A stretch of DNA of 64,000 nt from Yponomeuta sedellus. Taxonomy: Eukaryota; Arthropoda; Insecta; Lepidoptera; Yponomeutidae. The first letter of the stretch is position 1; every line of letters starts with the position of its first letter. The DNA lies in the NCBI GenBank assembly GCA_934045075.1, contig OW203749.1, positions 2,709,304-2,773,303 on the forward strand, written 5' to 3'. Of the stretch, positions 32,299 to 42,540 are shown in pieces. The notes under the pieces are model-generated. The model made no database searches, was not told the origin of the DNA, and saw only the letters and a program-made list of their open reading frames with translations. Both the position numbers and the translations under genes were made by a program.

Positions 32299-32804
32299 CT
32301 GCAAAACACATTCAAACTTTCGGTATCAATCAATTACACTGATATTCGATCTGTTAGGCAGCGCAGGCTCCAGGGGTTGAAAATCACATCACCACGTACA
32401 CATTTGCAGTTTATTGATGGCACCGAAACACGTTAAAAATAATTTGGAAACAGAGTTACTAAAACGGACTACATCTTGATACTAAGTAAAGACTACTGAT
32501 AAAGATTATGCATGACTGCTTTTGACTACTGTGACTGCTGTGACTGTTGTGACTGCTATGACTGTTATGCGATGTGCGCGGAAAAAACGCTTTTATTTGC
32601 TCTTTAGTGCTGAGAATGACAAAATATAGGTGAGGCGGGGAACCGGACATAACAGATCGATCGATATCAACCGATATTTTGAAAAGTTATGTGAATTTAG
32701 TGTCATATTAGTTCCGATATTTCTATAGCACGAATATATCCGATTCTATCCGATAGTAGCCGAGGTATAGTATTTTCTAAGGTTAACACGAGCAGTAGAC
32801 ATTA

Positions 32805-33262
32805 TTAAAACTGTTTTTACACGGATTTATGCTCGTTTATTACAATTTTCCAACGTTTCGGCACTTTTTCAGGTGCCGTGGTCCCGGATGACTGAGGTGA
32901 CAGGCGTCTTTCAGTCATCCGGGACCACGGCACCTGAAAAAGTGCCGAAACGTTGGAAAAATGTAATAAACGAGCATAAATACGTATAAAAACAGTCGTC
33001 GTCGTCAGGCTTTATTAGTCCACTGCTGGACACAGCCCTCCCCTAAAGAGCGCCACGTTGTGCTATCATAGGGAGTAACGCCCATAATCCCCACGCTGGG
33101 CATGCGGTTTGGGGATCGCAGTTCGGTGGAATTGTACTGCAGGGGGCGCTGCTGCCCACCCCCCGGTTTGTGTCCCTTAGTCGCCTTTTACGACACCCGC
33201 GGGAAGAATTGGGTTGGTGCTATTCCCTAGGCCGACACCACACAGCTTGTTATAAAAACAGT
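32805..33262. mobile_element. Long palindrome element interrupted by retroposon C
   Basis: Arms of ~80 bp (TTTCGGCACTTTTTCAGGTG and its complement, centred near 32909) form a near-perfect hairpin. Its right end repeats TATAAAAACAG at 32985-32995 and 33251-33261 around the inserted retroposon C. Confidence 0.7.
32996..33250 (-). mobile_element. Dispersed retroposon C with 11-bp target-site duplication
   Basis: 255 bp, flanked by TATAAAAACAG on both sides, with a (GAC)n-like 3' tail on the minus strand. This is the best-defined copy of family C. Confidence 0.75.
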
Positions 33263-33279
33263 TTTAATTAATAACTCAC

Positions 33280-33409
33280 GTGCGATGAGTATGAACGCGT
33301 GCTGCCGCCTCTCCTCCTTGAGCCGTCGCAGTTCCTTCTCGAGGAAGTCGAGCGCGGCCGCGACCGCCCCGCCGCATAATTCGTCGACCAGCGCCGAGAT
33401 CGCATCCTC
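33280..33409 (-). CDS. CFAP91: CFAP91 exon, most conserved core
   Basis: This exon lies between acceptor CGCAG and donor GTGAGTTA and reads EDAISALVDELCGGAVAAAL, then DFLEKELRRLKEERRQHAFI. It is the strongest match to CFAP91, whose vertebrate form has FLSKELVRLQEERRIHAF. Confidence 0.9.
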
Positions 33410-33504
33410 CTGCGTTCGGTATAGAGAGTGGTATTTGCAATCTATGCCGAGGGTAGCAAACTAACCGTTAATAGACATAAACATATTTTTTTTATACAAT
33501 TTTT

Positions 33505-33780
33505 ATTTTTTATGCACTAACCCGTGCTAAGGACAATTTAAAAAAAACCTATTTAGAGGCTAAAAATTCCACCCATGCCGGGACTCGAGCCCGCGACCTC
33601 TAGCTATCCGGGCCAGCGCTCTTTCCAACTGAGCCAATGGGCGACTCACCGGCATCAGTGATATTTCGAACCTCTTTCTCTGTATTACTTACAGGCAGCG
33701 ACATCTGGCTGAAGTAATTTGCATCACTAGCAGCCCCGAGTATCTGCTTTGCAGTTAGGTTTTACATCGGAAGGACTTAC
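33505..33780 (-). mobile_element. T1 SINE
   Basis: Long copy including the ACATCGG 5' module, in the intron between 33410 and 36147. Confidence 0.7.
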
Positions 33781-33992
33781 TGATCCACTGCAGAAAGCAC
33801 GACATTTTAATCTATAGCCCACGCCCCTTCTATATTCGATGAGTCTGTCTTTTGTCGAATATATTCACTGAATCACCTTCTGACTGTAGATAATCGATGA
33901 ACAACAAACTGAACCGGGTTAAGACCTCGTAAATTACAATCAATTCCTTAAATTGACCCAATGTTTGACCCAATAGACCTAGCGAATTCGTC

Positions 33993-34285
33993 ACTACTCC
34001 ACCACGGTGGCCAAGTCCGGGTTGGTGGAGGATTGTAAGACAGTGGCGGGCTTTACTGTCAGAAGTTATCAAGCCGCCCATAAGGCCCCTGACATGGCTT
34101 AACGAATGCCATTACATGACAGCCGGCACCAACGGCTTAACGTGCCTTGCGAAGCACGGAAGCGCTCGGAAAAATGCCACTAGCGGTAGTCACGGGACGC
34201 TCACCCATCCCGTACCTGACCGCGCCTGTTGTTGCTTAACCAAGTGATTGATTCCAATCACTCGGTTCGCCTAGGCCACGAGCGA
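33993..34285 (-). mobile_element. 5S-derived SINE
   Basis: Copy lacking the 3' tail. The 5S-like head is intact on the minus strand. Confidence 0.65.
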
Positions 34286-35030
34286 AACTTTGCTTTCGCT
34301 TAACTTCGGAACTAAATGCCCTACAGACTTAAAATTTTGGATTTCAAGCATGTGGAAATTTTGGATTTCAACATTTCTGCGTTCTGGTCTTTTCCAGAGG
34401 TTCTCAAATAAGGGCCGGAAAATAGTTTGGTTGGGCTCTTGTGTTTTCTAATCAGGGTCACCATGTACTTCAGATCTTCGAATATCCTAGTTTTTATAGT
34501 TTTCCCTTTATGTGGCTATTAAACCCTAACTCTGTACCAAATTTGAGCTCTCTGAGTTTATGGGAAGTACCAGTTCTATTTTGATGATCATCAGTGAGTG
34601 AGTGTCATAAATCCGAAACTTTGCTTTCGCTTAACTTCGGAACTAAATGACCTACAACATATTTTAAACTTTCGCGACTTGTACACATAGTTAGAATATT
34701 TTCGGGGCTTAATCGCGTAGTAATTTATTGCTATTTTACCTCGACGTTTCGACGACGTTACAGTCATCGTGGTCACGAGAAGACTGATGGCTGGCACCCG
34801 TTCGCATATACTACGCGATTAAGCCCCGAAAGTATTCTAACTAAATGACCTACAGACTTGAAATTTTGGATTTTAAGTGTGTGGTTATAGCTTACTGGAT
34901 GACGAAAATTTCTGCGTTCTGGTCTTTTCCAGAGGTTCTCAAATAGGGGCCTGAAAATGCGGCGAAATGGTTCCAGTAAAGATGATACGGCAGTGTTTGC
35001 TTCGCGCTCGACTTGGCGGGGTCACTGCCG
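34286..35030. repeat. Two tandem copies of an unidentified repeat, one interrupted
   Basis: AAACTTTGCTTTCGCTTAAC starts copies at 34286 and 34614. TTTCTGCGTTCTGGTCTTTT recurs in both. The second copy is split by the 182-bp retroposon at 34657-34838. Confidence 0.55.
34657..34838 (-). mobile_element. Retroposon F with 16-bp target-site duplication
   Basis: Flanked by AACTAAATGACCTACA at 34641-34656 and 34839-34854. It has ~30-bp internal inverted repeats (TCGGGGCTTAATCGCGTAGT). A second copy at 49748-53195 has been invaded. Confidence 0.7.
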
Positions 35031-36147
35031 TAGCCCCCGATGAACTCTTCACATTGACTCACTGATACCCTACTTACTGACTCACTGACTCGCCCCCGAT
35101 GAACTCTTCACATTGACTCACTGATACCCTACTGACTGACTCACTGACTCGCCCCCGATGAACTCTTTACATTGACTCACTGATACCCTACTGACTGACT
35201 CACTGACTCACCCCCGATGAACTCTTCACATTGACTCACTGATACCCTGCTGACTGACTCACTGACTCGCCCCCGATGAACTCTTCACATTGACTCACTG
35301 ATACCCTACTGACTGACTCACTGACTCACCCCCGATGAAGTCTTCACATTGACTCACTGATACCCTGCTGACTGACTCACTGACTCGCCCCCGATGAACT
35401 CTTCACATTGACTCACTGATACCCTACTTACTGACTCACTGACTCGCCCCCGATGAACTCTTCACATTGACTCACTGATACCCTACTGACTGACTCACTG
35501 ACTCACCCCCGATGAAGTCTTCACATTGACTCACTGATACCCTGCTGACTGACTCACTGACTCGCCCCCGATGAACTCTTCACATTGACTCACTGATACC
35601 CTACTGACTGACTCACTGACTCACCCCCGATGAAGTCTTCACATTGACTCACTGATACCCTGCTGACTGACTCACTGACTCGCCCCCGATGAACTCTTCA
35701 CATTGACTCACTGATACCCTACTTACTGACTCACTGACTCGCCCCCGATGAACTCTTCACATTGACTCACTGATACCCTACTGACTGACTCACTGACTCA
35801 CCCCCGATGAAGTCTTCACATTGACTCACTGATACCCTGCTGACTGACTCACTGACTCGCCCCCGATGAACTCTTCACATTGACTCACTGATACCCTACT
35901 GACTGACTCACTGACTCGCCCCAGATGAACTCTTCACATTGACTCACTGATACCCTACTGACTGACTCACTGACTCACCCCCGATGAAGTCTTCACATTG
36001 ACTCACTGATACCCTGCTGACTGACTCACTGACTCGCCCCCGATGAACTCTTCACATTGACTCACTGATACCCTACTGACTGACTCACTGACTCGCCCCA
36101 GATGAACTCTTCACATTGACTCACTGATACCCTACTGACTGACTCAC
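35031..36147 (-). repeat. CFAP91: ~59-bp tandem array starting at a splice donor (array E)
   Basis: About 18 units. The first unit begins exactly at the donor of the 36148 exon (GTGAGTCAGTCAGTAGGGTA). Every unit repeats GTGAGTCAGTC-type donor-like motifs several times. Units alternate ACTTACTGAC/ACTGACTGAC and GAACTC/GAAGTC variants, suggesting higher-order amplification. Confidence 0.85.
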
Positions 36148-36294
36148 CTTCTGATCCACGGCGGAGCGCAAGACGTTGTAGTCCCTAGCACGGGCCTCCT
36201 CCTTCGCGATGCGAATCCTATCTTCTTTCTGCAGTCCGTGTGTAGTTTTCAATTCTTCAGTCAGCTCGGCCGCCCTGGTTCGCCCATCGTACAT
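36148..36294 (-). CDS. CFAP91: CFAP91 exon
   Basis: This exon is exactly 49 codons, phase 0 at both ends. It reads MYDGRTRAAELTEELKTTHG, then LQKEDRIRIAKEEARARDYN, and matches the family's [26 protein letters not shown] region. The donor GTGAGTCAGTC opens directly into a ~59-bp tandem array. Confidence 0.85.
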
Positions 36295-36640
36295 CTGGAA
36301 TAAGAAAAATATTTACTAACTATATTTTAAAACTACATTTTAAAAGAAATTTGTTTTAAAAATTATGCTTAATTGTAAGTGAATCACTTAAGTGAATTTT
36401 TAAGACAAATTTTTATTTCCAAAAGGAAATAACTTTAAAATACCAAACGATTATGAAAGTATTTTTTTCTGGATTGTTCACTTTTTCTGAAAAATTAACT
36501 TTTTTTTGAAACAATATCTTGGAAGTTATTTTTTCTGGAAAGTTCACTTCTTAGAGCCACACTGTCATATGCGTAAATGCGCGGCATTGCAACGTAATCG
36601 CATAAACACGGCCTGGCGGTCGGCTTGGTTTCGGCCATGG
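36295..36640. other. AT-rich intronic DNA
   Basis: Short direct repeats around AACTTT and TTTTCTGGAAAGTTCACTT. No gene or known repeat. Confidence 0.3.
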
Positions 36641-36644
36641 CCTC

Positions 36645-37994
36645 TCACTTAAGACACTCATCAGCATCTGCACGACACGGCTTCGCAAGCAGAGTGAACA
36701 TGGCATGTAGTCGGCCTAGCCTTGCGGAGATATTCACCGGCAGCTGCACGGCCCGGACTCGTCCTGGCCTCGTAGCGTGACACTCGCCGGCAGTTACATA
36801 CTCACTAGCAGCTGCATGGCCCGGCCTTGCACGGCCCGGCCCCGTCCCGGCCTCGTCCTTAAACACTCACCAGCAGCTCCCCGGCCTCGTCCTTAATCAC
36901 TCACCAGCAGCTGCACGGCCTCGTCCTTAAACACTCACCAGCAGCCCCCGGCCTCGTCCTTAAACACTCACCAGCAGCTCCCCGGCCTCGTCCTTAATTA
37001 CTCACCAGCAGCTGCACGGCCTCGTCCTTAAACACTCACCAGCAGCCCCCGGCCTCGTCCTTAAACACTCACCAGCAGCTCCCCGGCCTCGTCCTTAATC
37101 ACTCACCAGCAGCTGCACGGCCTCGTCCTTAAACACTCACCAGCAGCCCCCGGCCTCGTCCTTAAACACTCACCAGCAGCTCCCCGGCCTCGTCCTTAAT
37201 CACTCACCAGCAGCTGCACGGCCTCGTCCTTAAACACTCACCAGCAGCCCCCGGCCTCGTCCTTAAACACTCACCAGCAGCTCCCCGGCCTCGTCCTTAA
37301 ACACTCACCAGCAGCTCCCCGGCCTCGTCCTTAAACACTCACCAGCAGCTCCCCGGCCTCGTCCTTAATCACTCACCAGCAGCTGCACGGCCTCGTCCTT
37401 AAACACTCACCAGCAGCCCCCGGCCTCGTCCTTAAACACTCACCAGCAGCTCCCCGGCCTCGTCCTTAAACACTCACCAGCAGCTCCCCGGCCTCGTCCT
37501 TAAACACTCACCAGCAGCTCCCCGGCCTCGTCCTTAGACACTCACCAGCAGCTCCCCGGCCTCGTCCTTAAACACTCACCAGCAGCTTCCCGGCCTCGTC
37601 CTTAATCACTCACCAGCAGCTTCCCAGCCTCGTCCTTAATCACTCGCCAGCAGCTCCCCGGCCTCGTCCTTAAACACTCACCAGCAGCTTCCCGGCCTCG
37701 TCCTTAATCACTCACCAGCAGCTTCTCGGCCTCGTCTTTAAACACTCACCAGCAGCTGCACGGCCCGGCCTCGCACTTAAACACTCACCAGCAGCTGCAC
37801 GGCCCGGCCTCGCACTTAAACACTCACCAGCAGCTGCACGGCCCGGCCTCGCACTTAAACACTCACCAGCAGCTGCACGGCCCGGCCTCGCACTTAAACA
37901 CTCACCAGCAGCTGCACGGCCCGGCCTCGCACTTAAACACTCACCAGCAGCGGCAAATCCCGGCCGCGTATCCGCCTCTTCCTTAATCACTCAC
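36645..37994 (-). repeat. CFAP91: ~34-bp tandem array carrying exon end plus donor (array D)
   Basis: About 33 units, each with CAGCTGCTG then GTGAGTGTTTAAG on the minus strand, that is the end and donor of the 37995 exon. The part nearest the exon (37740-37960) has a 41-bp unit with the full GCCGGGCCGTGCAGCTGCTG. Distal units alternate CTCCCC, CTGCAC and CCCCC variants. Confidence 0.85.
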
Positions 37995-38179
37995 CAGCAG
38001 CTGCACGGCCCGGCCGCGCACGAGCCGCTGCATGGTGAGCGCGGCCTGGTGGTCGGCCTCGTGGTCGTCGCTCACGGCCTCCACGGCGGGGGTGGGCGCG
38101 CGGGGCGCGGCGGCGGCCCGGCGAGGCCGCAGCACGTGCAGCGGCCCGGCCGACGAGGCCGCGGCGCCAACGCGCGCCT
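37995..38179 (-). CDS. CFAP91: CFAP91 exon with IQ-like LTMQRLVRGRAVQLL
   Basis: This 185-nt exon lies between acceptor GCCCAG and donor GTGAGTG. It is extremely GC-rich, with an Ala/Pro/Arg stretch, then EAVSDDHEADHQAALTMQRL and VRGRAVQLL. The end matches the family's IYLQKLLRGRVVQ, an IQ-like helix. Its donor, with the last ~20 exon bases, is amplified about 33 times immediately downstream. Confidence 0.8.
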
Positions 38180-38262
38180 CTGGGCGGGGAGAACGAGTGA
38201 CGGGTTACAAGGAGGTTGCGATGAGGCCGGGCCATGGCTAGGGCCGGGACGTGGTTAGGGTT

Positions 38263-38535
38263 GTAACGTTGTATAACTTTTATAATAATAAATAAACTCT
38301 GGAACGACTTCAGGTGTGGTTTTATTTGTAGATATTACATGTAGATAAAACAGAAAAACTGGATGAAAAGGGATGAGAGGAGAAGCAGGTAAAAAATTCA
38401 GATCTGGTCAAAGGGTAAAGTAGCAGTGATGAAAAATGAGGGAAATCGAAGAATGTGTGACGTACAAAATTAAAATATTTGAAAATGATAGATAGAAAAG
38501 AAATAAAAATGGTGTGAAGAGGTTTGCACCGTTAC
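38263..38535. mobile_element. Solo LTR-like element S
   Basis: 273 bp, ends GTAACG../..CGTTAC, flanked by AGGGTT on both sides (or GGGT if the ends are TG..CA). The internal segment AATAAACTCTGGAACGACTT is shared with 29666. Confidence 0.6.
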
Positions 38536-38566
38536 AGGGTTAGGAGGAGGCTAGGGTCGGCCTTGG

Positions 38567-38813
38567 GAAGCATGCTTCGCAAGGCACGCTAAGCCGTTGG
38601 CGCCGGCTGTCATGTAATGGCAGTCGTTAAGCCATGTCAGAGGCCTTATGGGCGGCTTGATAACTTCTGACAGTAAGGCCCGCCACTAGTCTTGCAAACC
38701 TCCACCAATCCGCACTTGGCCCCCGTGGTGGAGTATGGCCTAGCCTTCCTGCGATGCAGGAAGGGACCCGTGCCCCAGCAGTGGGGACATACATGGGTTG
38801 ATATCGATAAGCT
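38567..38813 (+). mobile_element. 5S-derived SINE, 5' truncated
   Basis: Starts at TGCTTCGCAAGGCACGC and ends GGTTGATATCGATA. Confidence 0.65.
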
Positions 38814-39310
38814 CGGCACTTGGCTAGGGTTAGGAGGAGGCTAGGGTTAGGACGAATCTAGGGCCGGGACGAGGCTAGAGCCAGGACGTGGTTATAACCA
38901 ACCCTCCTATTACGTAGCATTCCACTCTATCGAGTGAAGCATTTAGACGACTCCTAAGTGTCAAAAAGTGTATGCGTTTGACAGCCGGAGTAGCTTAAAA
39001 AAAGTAAAAATCAACGTCACCCAACTCAGTGGATACTTACGTAATAATGTCCCCGGACGTGACTAAAGTTAGGACGTGGCTAGGGTTAGGACGAATCCAC
39101 GGCCAGGTCGAGGCTAGGGTCGGGACCTGGCTAAAGTTAGGACGTGGCTAGGGTTAGGACGAGGCTAGGGCCGGGACGAGGCTAGGGCCGGGACGAGGCT
39201 AGAGCCAGGACGAGGCTAGATTCGGGACGTGGCTAGGGTTACGACGAGTCTAGGGCAAGGACGAGGCTAAAGACAGGTCGCGGCTAGAGCCAGCACGGGG
39301 ACAGGGACGA

Positions 39311-39928
39311 GGCTAGGGTCGGGACATAGCTGTTCGCTGCAGCAACTCATCTCATATGGGGCGCTTATTTTTATGTAGCAAAGCCAGAAACGAAATTTAT
39401 TAGAAGTGCTTATACTTTTTTTACAATTATTAAAAATGTTATAGTATGCGAGTGAGACTGCCGCCACACATCATCAGCCTTAAGATGTTGCACACAGTCA
39501 CACACACACACAAACACACACACACAAGTTCACGATTGTTTTGAATTTGCATTGTTTATATTGGCATTGATGCTAGAAGCGGCAAGCTGAAGACAGGGCG
39601 CTATGGCGCTCATTAGGGGAGGGCTATGTCCAGCAGTTGACTAGAATAGCCGAAAGGAGAACTAATTTGCACTTAATAATAACACTTAGGCTGACATTCA
39701 GAGACGAAAACTGAAGCTAAGACCGGTCTCAGAAATGTCAACATGTACGTGATTTGCATTTGTAAGACCAGTCTTTGCTTAGTTTTCGTCTCTGAATGTC
39801 AGCCTTAGTTAAGGCACACTTGCTCCTGACGAACAGTTATCCTAGTACGAGGGCAAGAACTCCCTAATTCACTGTGGCAAATTGTATTTCTCAATACAGA
39901 CATTTCTATTTCTCAACGCATCTCTTAC
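39311..39928. other. Intronic DNA with a LINE tail and a short inverted repeat
   Basis: 39585-39655 is a LINE tail (GGGGAGGGCTATGTCCAGCA). 39690-39806 has inverted copies of CTGACATTCAGAGACGAAAA. A CA-rich run lies near 39500. Confidence 0.4.
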
Positions 39929-40102
39929 TGATTAACTCCTCGTGGAGTGTTTTCAGGAAGTCCTCGCTCCATTTGGTCTCCCTTTCGCACAGCGTCCGCG
40001 GGTCGGGGCGCAGGTAGTGCCCCGAGCAGGTCTCCTTCAGGTTCCGGGCACACCGCTCCAGCCAAGCGGGCGGCGAATCCAGGAGGCGGTGGTCTTCGTA
40101 CA
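39929..40102 (-). CDS. CFAP91: CFAP91 exon
   Basis: This 174-nt exon lies between acceptor CAACAG and donor GTAAGAG. It reads YEDHRLLDSPPAWLERC, then CERETKWSEDFLKTLHEELI. The YE..L.....P pattern matches the family's TYEGLVELESCLPDF segment. Phase 1 is conserved at both ends. Confidence 0.8.
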
Positions 40103-40139
40103 CTGTTGGGGAAATGACGGGGGTAGTTTCATTTTATAT

Positions 40140-40735
40140 TCTTTTTTTTTAATGCACTAACCCGCGCTAAGGACAATTTTAAAAACCTATTTGAGGCTAA
40201 AAATTCCAAACGCCACGACTCGAACCCGCGACCTCTGGCTATCCGTGCCAGCGCTCTCCCAACTGAGCTAATGGGCGAGTCACCGGCATCAGTTAAATTT
40301 AGAACCTCTTTACAATACTCTCTGTATTACGTACTAATATAATAATAGGTTATCTAATATTGTTTAGTTGCGCCGACTACCCGTATTTCAGTTTCCGTTT
40401 CTTCTTTTCCGTCAATGGTTGTCTGGAAGAAATTACTTTTAGTAATAAGGCCGCCACTTGTACTGTAGGTACTGTTATTTTATAAGTCTCTTATGTAATC
40501 CTTGGTGTACATGCAATAAAGAATATTCTATCTATCTATCTATCTATCTATCTACGTACAGGTTGCAACATCTGGCTGAAGTAATTTGCATCACTTGCAG
40601 CCCCGAGTATAGGTACTCGGGGCTGCAAGTGACTTTGTAGTTACGTTTTAACATTTTTAGCCTCTAAATAGGTTTTTAAAATTGTCCTTAGCACGGGTTA
40701 GGCAAGTTACCAAATTGCCCGTTTGTGTGATGGTA
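40140..40735 (-). mobile_element. T1 SINE with embedded LINE-like tail
   Basis: T1 tRNA body at 40175-40335. A LINE/SINE 3' tail with (TCTA)n occupies 40417-40553, then T1 5' modules resume in both orientations around AGCCCCGAGTA (40600-40630). Complex nested remains. Confidence 0.55.
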
Positions 40736-40739
40736 AAGA

Positions 40740-41996
40740 CACACTTACTCAACAGACTGGGATCGTAAGTGATGTCCAGATACCTCCGCTGGGCCTGGTA
40801 ACTATGTCTACCTTGAGGGGCGAGTGTATCGGACGTGGCTGCGAGACTACCTAGCTGGTATTCTCATTAATTCATTTCTGAGCTATGGGCAAGTTACCAA
40901 ATCATCAGATTTTGTGATGGCAAAGACACTTACCGAGCAGACTGGGATCGTAAGTGATGTCCAGATGCCTCCGCCGAGCCTGGTAGCCGTGTCTGGCTAG
41001 AGGTGCGCGTGTATCGGACGTAAGGTCACTGGCAGCGTGACTACCAAGATTCCTGTTTAATCTTTCAGCTGTGCTTTAGACGCCAGTAAGGACACATACC
41101 GAGCAGACTGGGATCGTAAGTGATGTCCAGATGCCTCCGGCGGGCCTGGTAGCCGTGTCTGGCCAGAGGGGCGCGCGTATCGGACGTGGGGTCACTGGCA
41201 GCGTGACTAGCCCTCTATTAGCCACTTTAATTCATCTCCGAGCTCTGCGCAAGTTACCACATTGTCCGAGCTTGGGTCACTTACCGAGCAGACTGGGATC
41301 GTAAGTGATGTCCAGATGTCTCCGGCGGGCCTGGTAGCCGTGTCTGGCTAGAGGGGCGTGTGTATCGGACGTAAGGTCACTGGCAGCGTGACTACCAAGA
41401 TTCCTGTTTAATCTTTCAGCTGTGCTTTAGACGCCAGTAAGGACACATACCGAGCAGACTGGGATCGTAAGTGATGTCCAGATGCCTCCGGCGGGCCTGG
41501 TAGCCGTGTCTGGCCAGAGGGGCGCGCGTATCGGACGTGGGGTCACTGGCAGCGTGACTAGCCCTCTATTAGCCACTTTAATTCATCTCCGAGCTCTGCG
41601 CAAGTTACCACATTGTCCGTATAAAGCTTGGGTCACTTACCGAGCAGACTGGGATCGTAAGTGATGTCCAGATGTCTCCGGCGGGCCTGGTAGCCGTGTC
41701 TGGCTAGAGGGGCGTGTGTATCGGACGTAAGGTCACTGGCAGCGTGACTACCAAGATTCCTGTTTAATCTTTCAGCTGTGCTTTAGACGCCAGTAAGGAC
41801 ACATACCGAGCAGACTGGGATCGTAAGTGATGTCCAGATGCCTCCGGCGGGCCTGGTAGCCGTGTCTGGCTAGAGGGGCGCTAGTATCGGACGACAGGTC
41901 ACTGGCAGCGTGACTAGCCCTCTATAAGCCACTTTAATTCCTCTCCGAGCTCTGCGCAAGTTACCACATTGTCCGTATAAAGCTTGGGTCACTTAC
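40740..41996 (-). repeat. CFAP91: Tandem array of the 41997 exon end and donor (array C)
   Basis: Seven extra copies (near 40745, 40930, 41100, 41285, 41455, 41645, 41810) of ~95-105 exon nt ending CTGCTCG, or CTGTTGA in the most distal, plus donor and intron. Two spacer types alternate, so the younger part is built from a ~356-bp dimer. Confidence 0.85.
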
Positions 41997-42194
41997 CGAG
42001 CAGACTGGGATCGTAAGTGATGTCCAGATGCCTCCGGCGGGCCTGGTAGCCGTGTCTGGCCAGAGGGGCGCGTGTATCGGACGTGGGGTCACTAGCCGCG
42101 ACACTAGCCAGCTGGTAGCCCCTCGCCGCTCGCTTGCGCGCCGCCCGTTCGGTGCTGCCGCCGCTTATGCGACGCGCGTGAAGCTTACGTAGCT
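41997..42194 (-). CDS. CFAP91: CFAP91 exon, basic segment
   Basis: This 198-nt exon starts after CTCTCAG and ends CTGCTCG before GTAAGTG. It reads LRKLHARRISGG, ERAARKRAARGYQLASV, then RRRHLDITYDPSLL. The start parallels the family's IRKL..G segment. The last ~100 nt and the donor are repeated seven more times in the following intron. Confidence 0.8.
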
Positions 42195-42248
42195 CTGAGA
42201 GGGAAAATAAATAAAAAATAAATATTTACGGACATATTACACAGATCT

Positions 42249-42456
42249 CGTTAGCCCTATACTAAGTACAACTAAATGACTTGTGTTATAGGTGCTAACT
42301 CGACGATAGATTTATACAATAAATACATAGATATCATCCAAGACCCGAGACACACTAGAAAAGTTCGTTTCCTAGTTTGACCCGGCCGGGGATCGAACTC
42401 GAGACCTTCCGTTTTACAGTCAGCGTGCTAAACCGCTGCGCCACCGAGGCCGTCAA
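42249..42456 (-). mobile_element. tRNA-derived SINE, family T3
   Basis: The minus strand starts GACGGCCTCGGTGGCGCAGC, with a B-box-like AGTTCGATCCC and a 3' part shared with 57465-57635. Confidence 0.65.
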
Positions 42457-42540
42457 AAGATAGATATATTTATTTATTTACACACAGTTCTTGTAACATT
42501 ACAGTCAACACCAAATCGTTACAGAACTAAAGACAACCTC

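Larger units (their letters stand above)
38225..39310 (+). repeat. Degenerate minisatellite (GGCTAGGGTTAGGACG-like)
   Basis: Irregular ~18-22-bp units (GGGCCGGGACGAGGCTAGGG, GGCTAGGGTTAGGACG), interrupted by element S (38263-38535) and a 5S-derived SINE (38567-38813). Confidence 0.7.

Noticed and set aside
37712..37990. ORF with repeated AAAGECLSARPGR
   Set aside because: It is a frame through donor array D, including intronic bases, not a protein repeat.
35031..37994. Possible CRISPR array or satellite
   Set aside because: Units are contiguous without unique spacers, the genome is eukaryotic, and unit edges coincide with splice donors.
38820..39300. Interstitial telomere
   Set aside because: No uninterrupted TTAGG runs. 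Units are longer and irregular.
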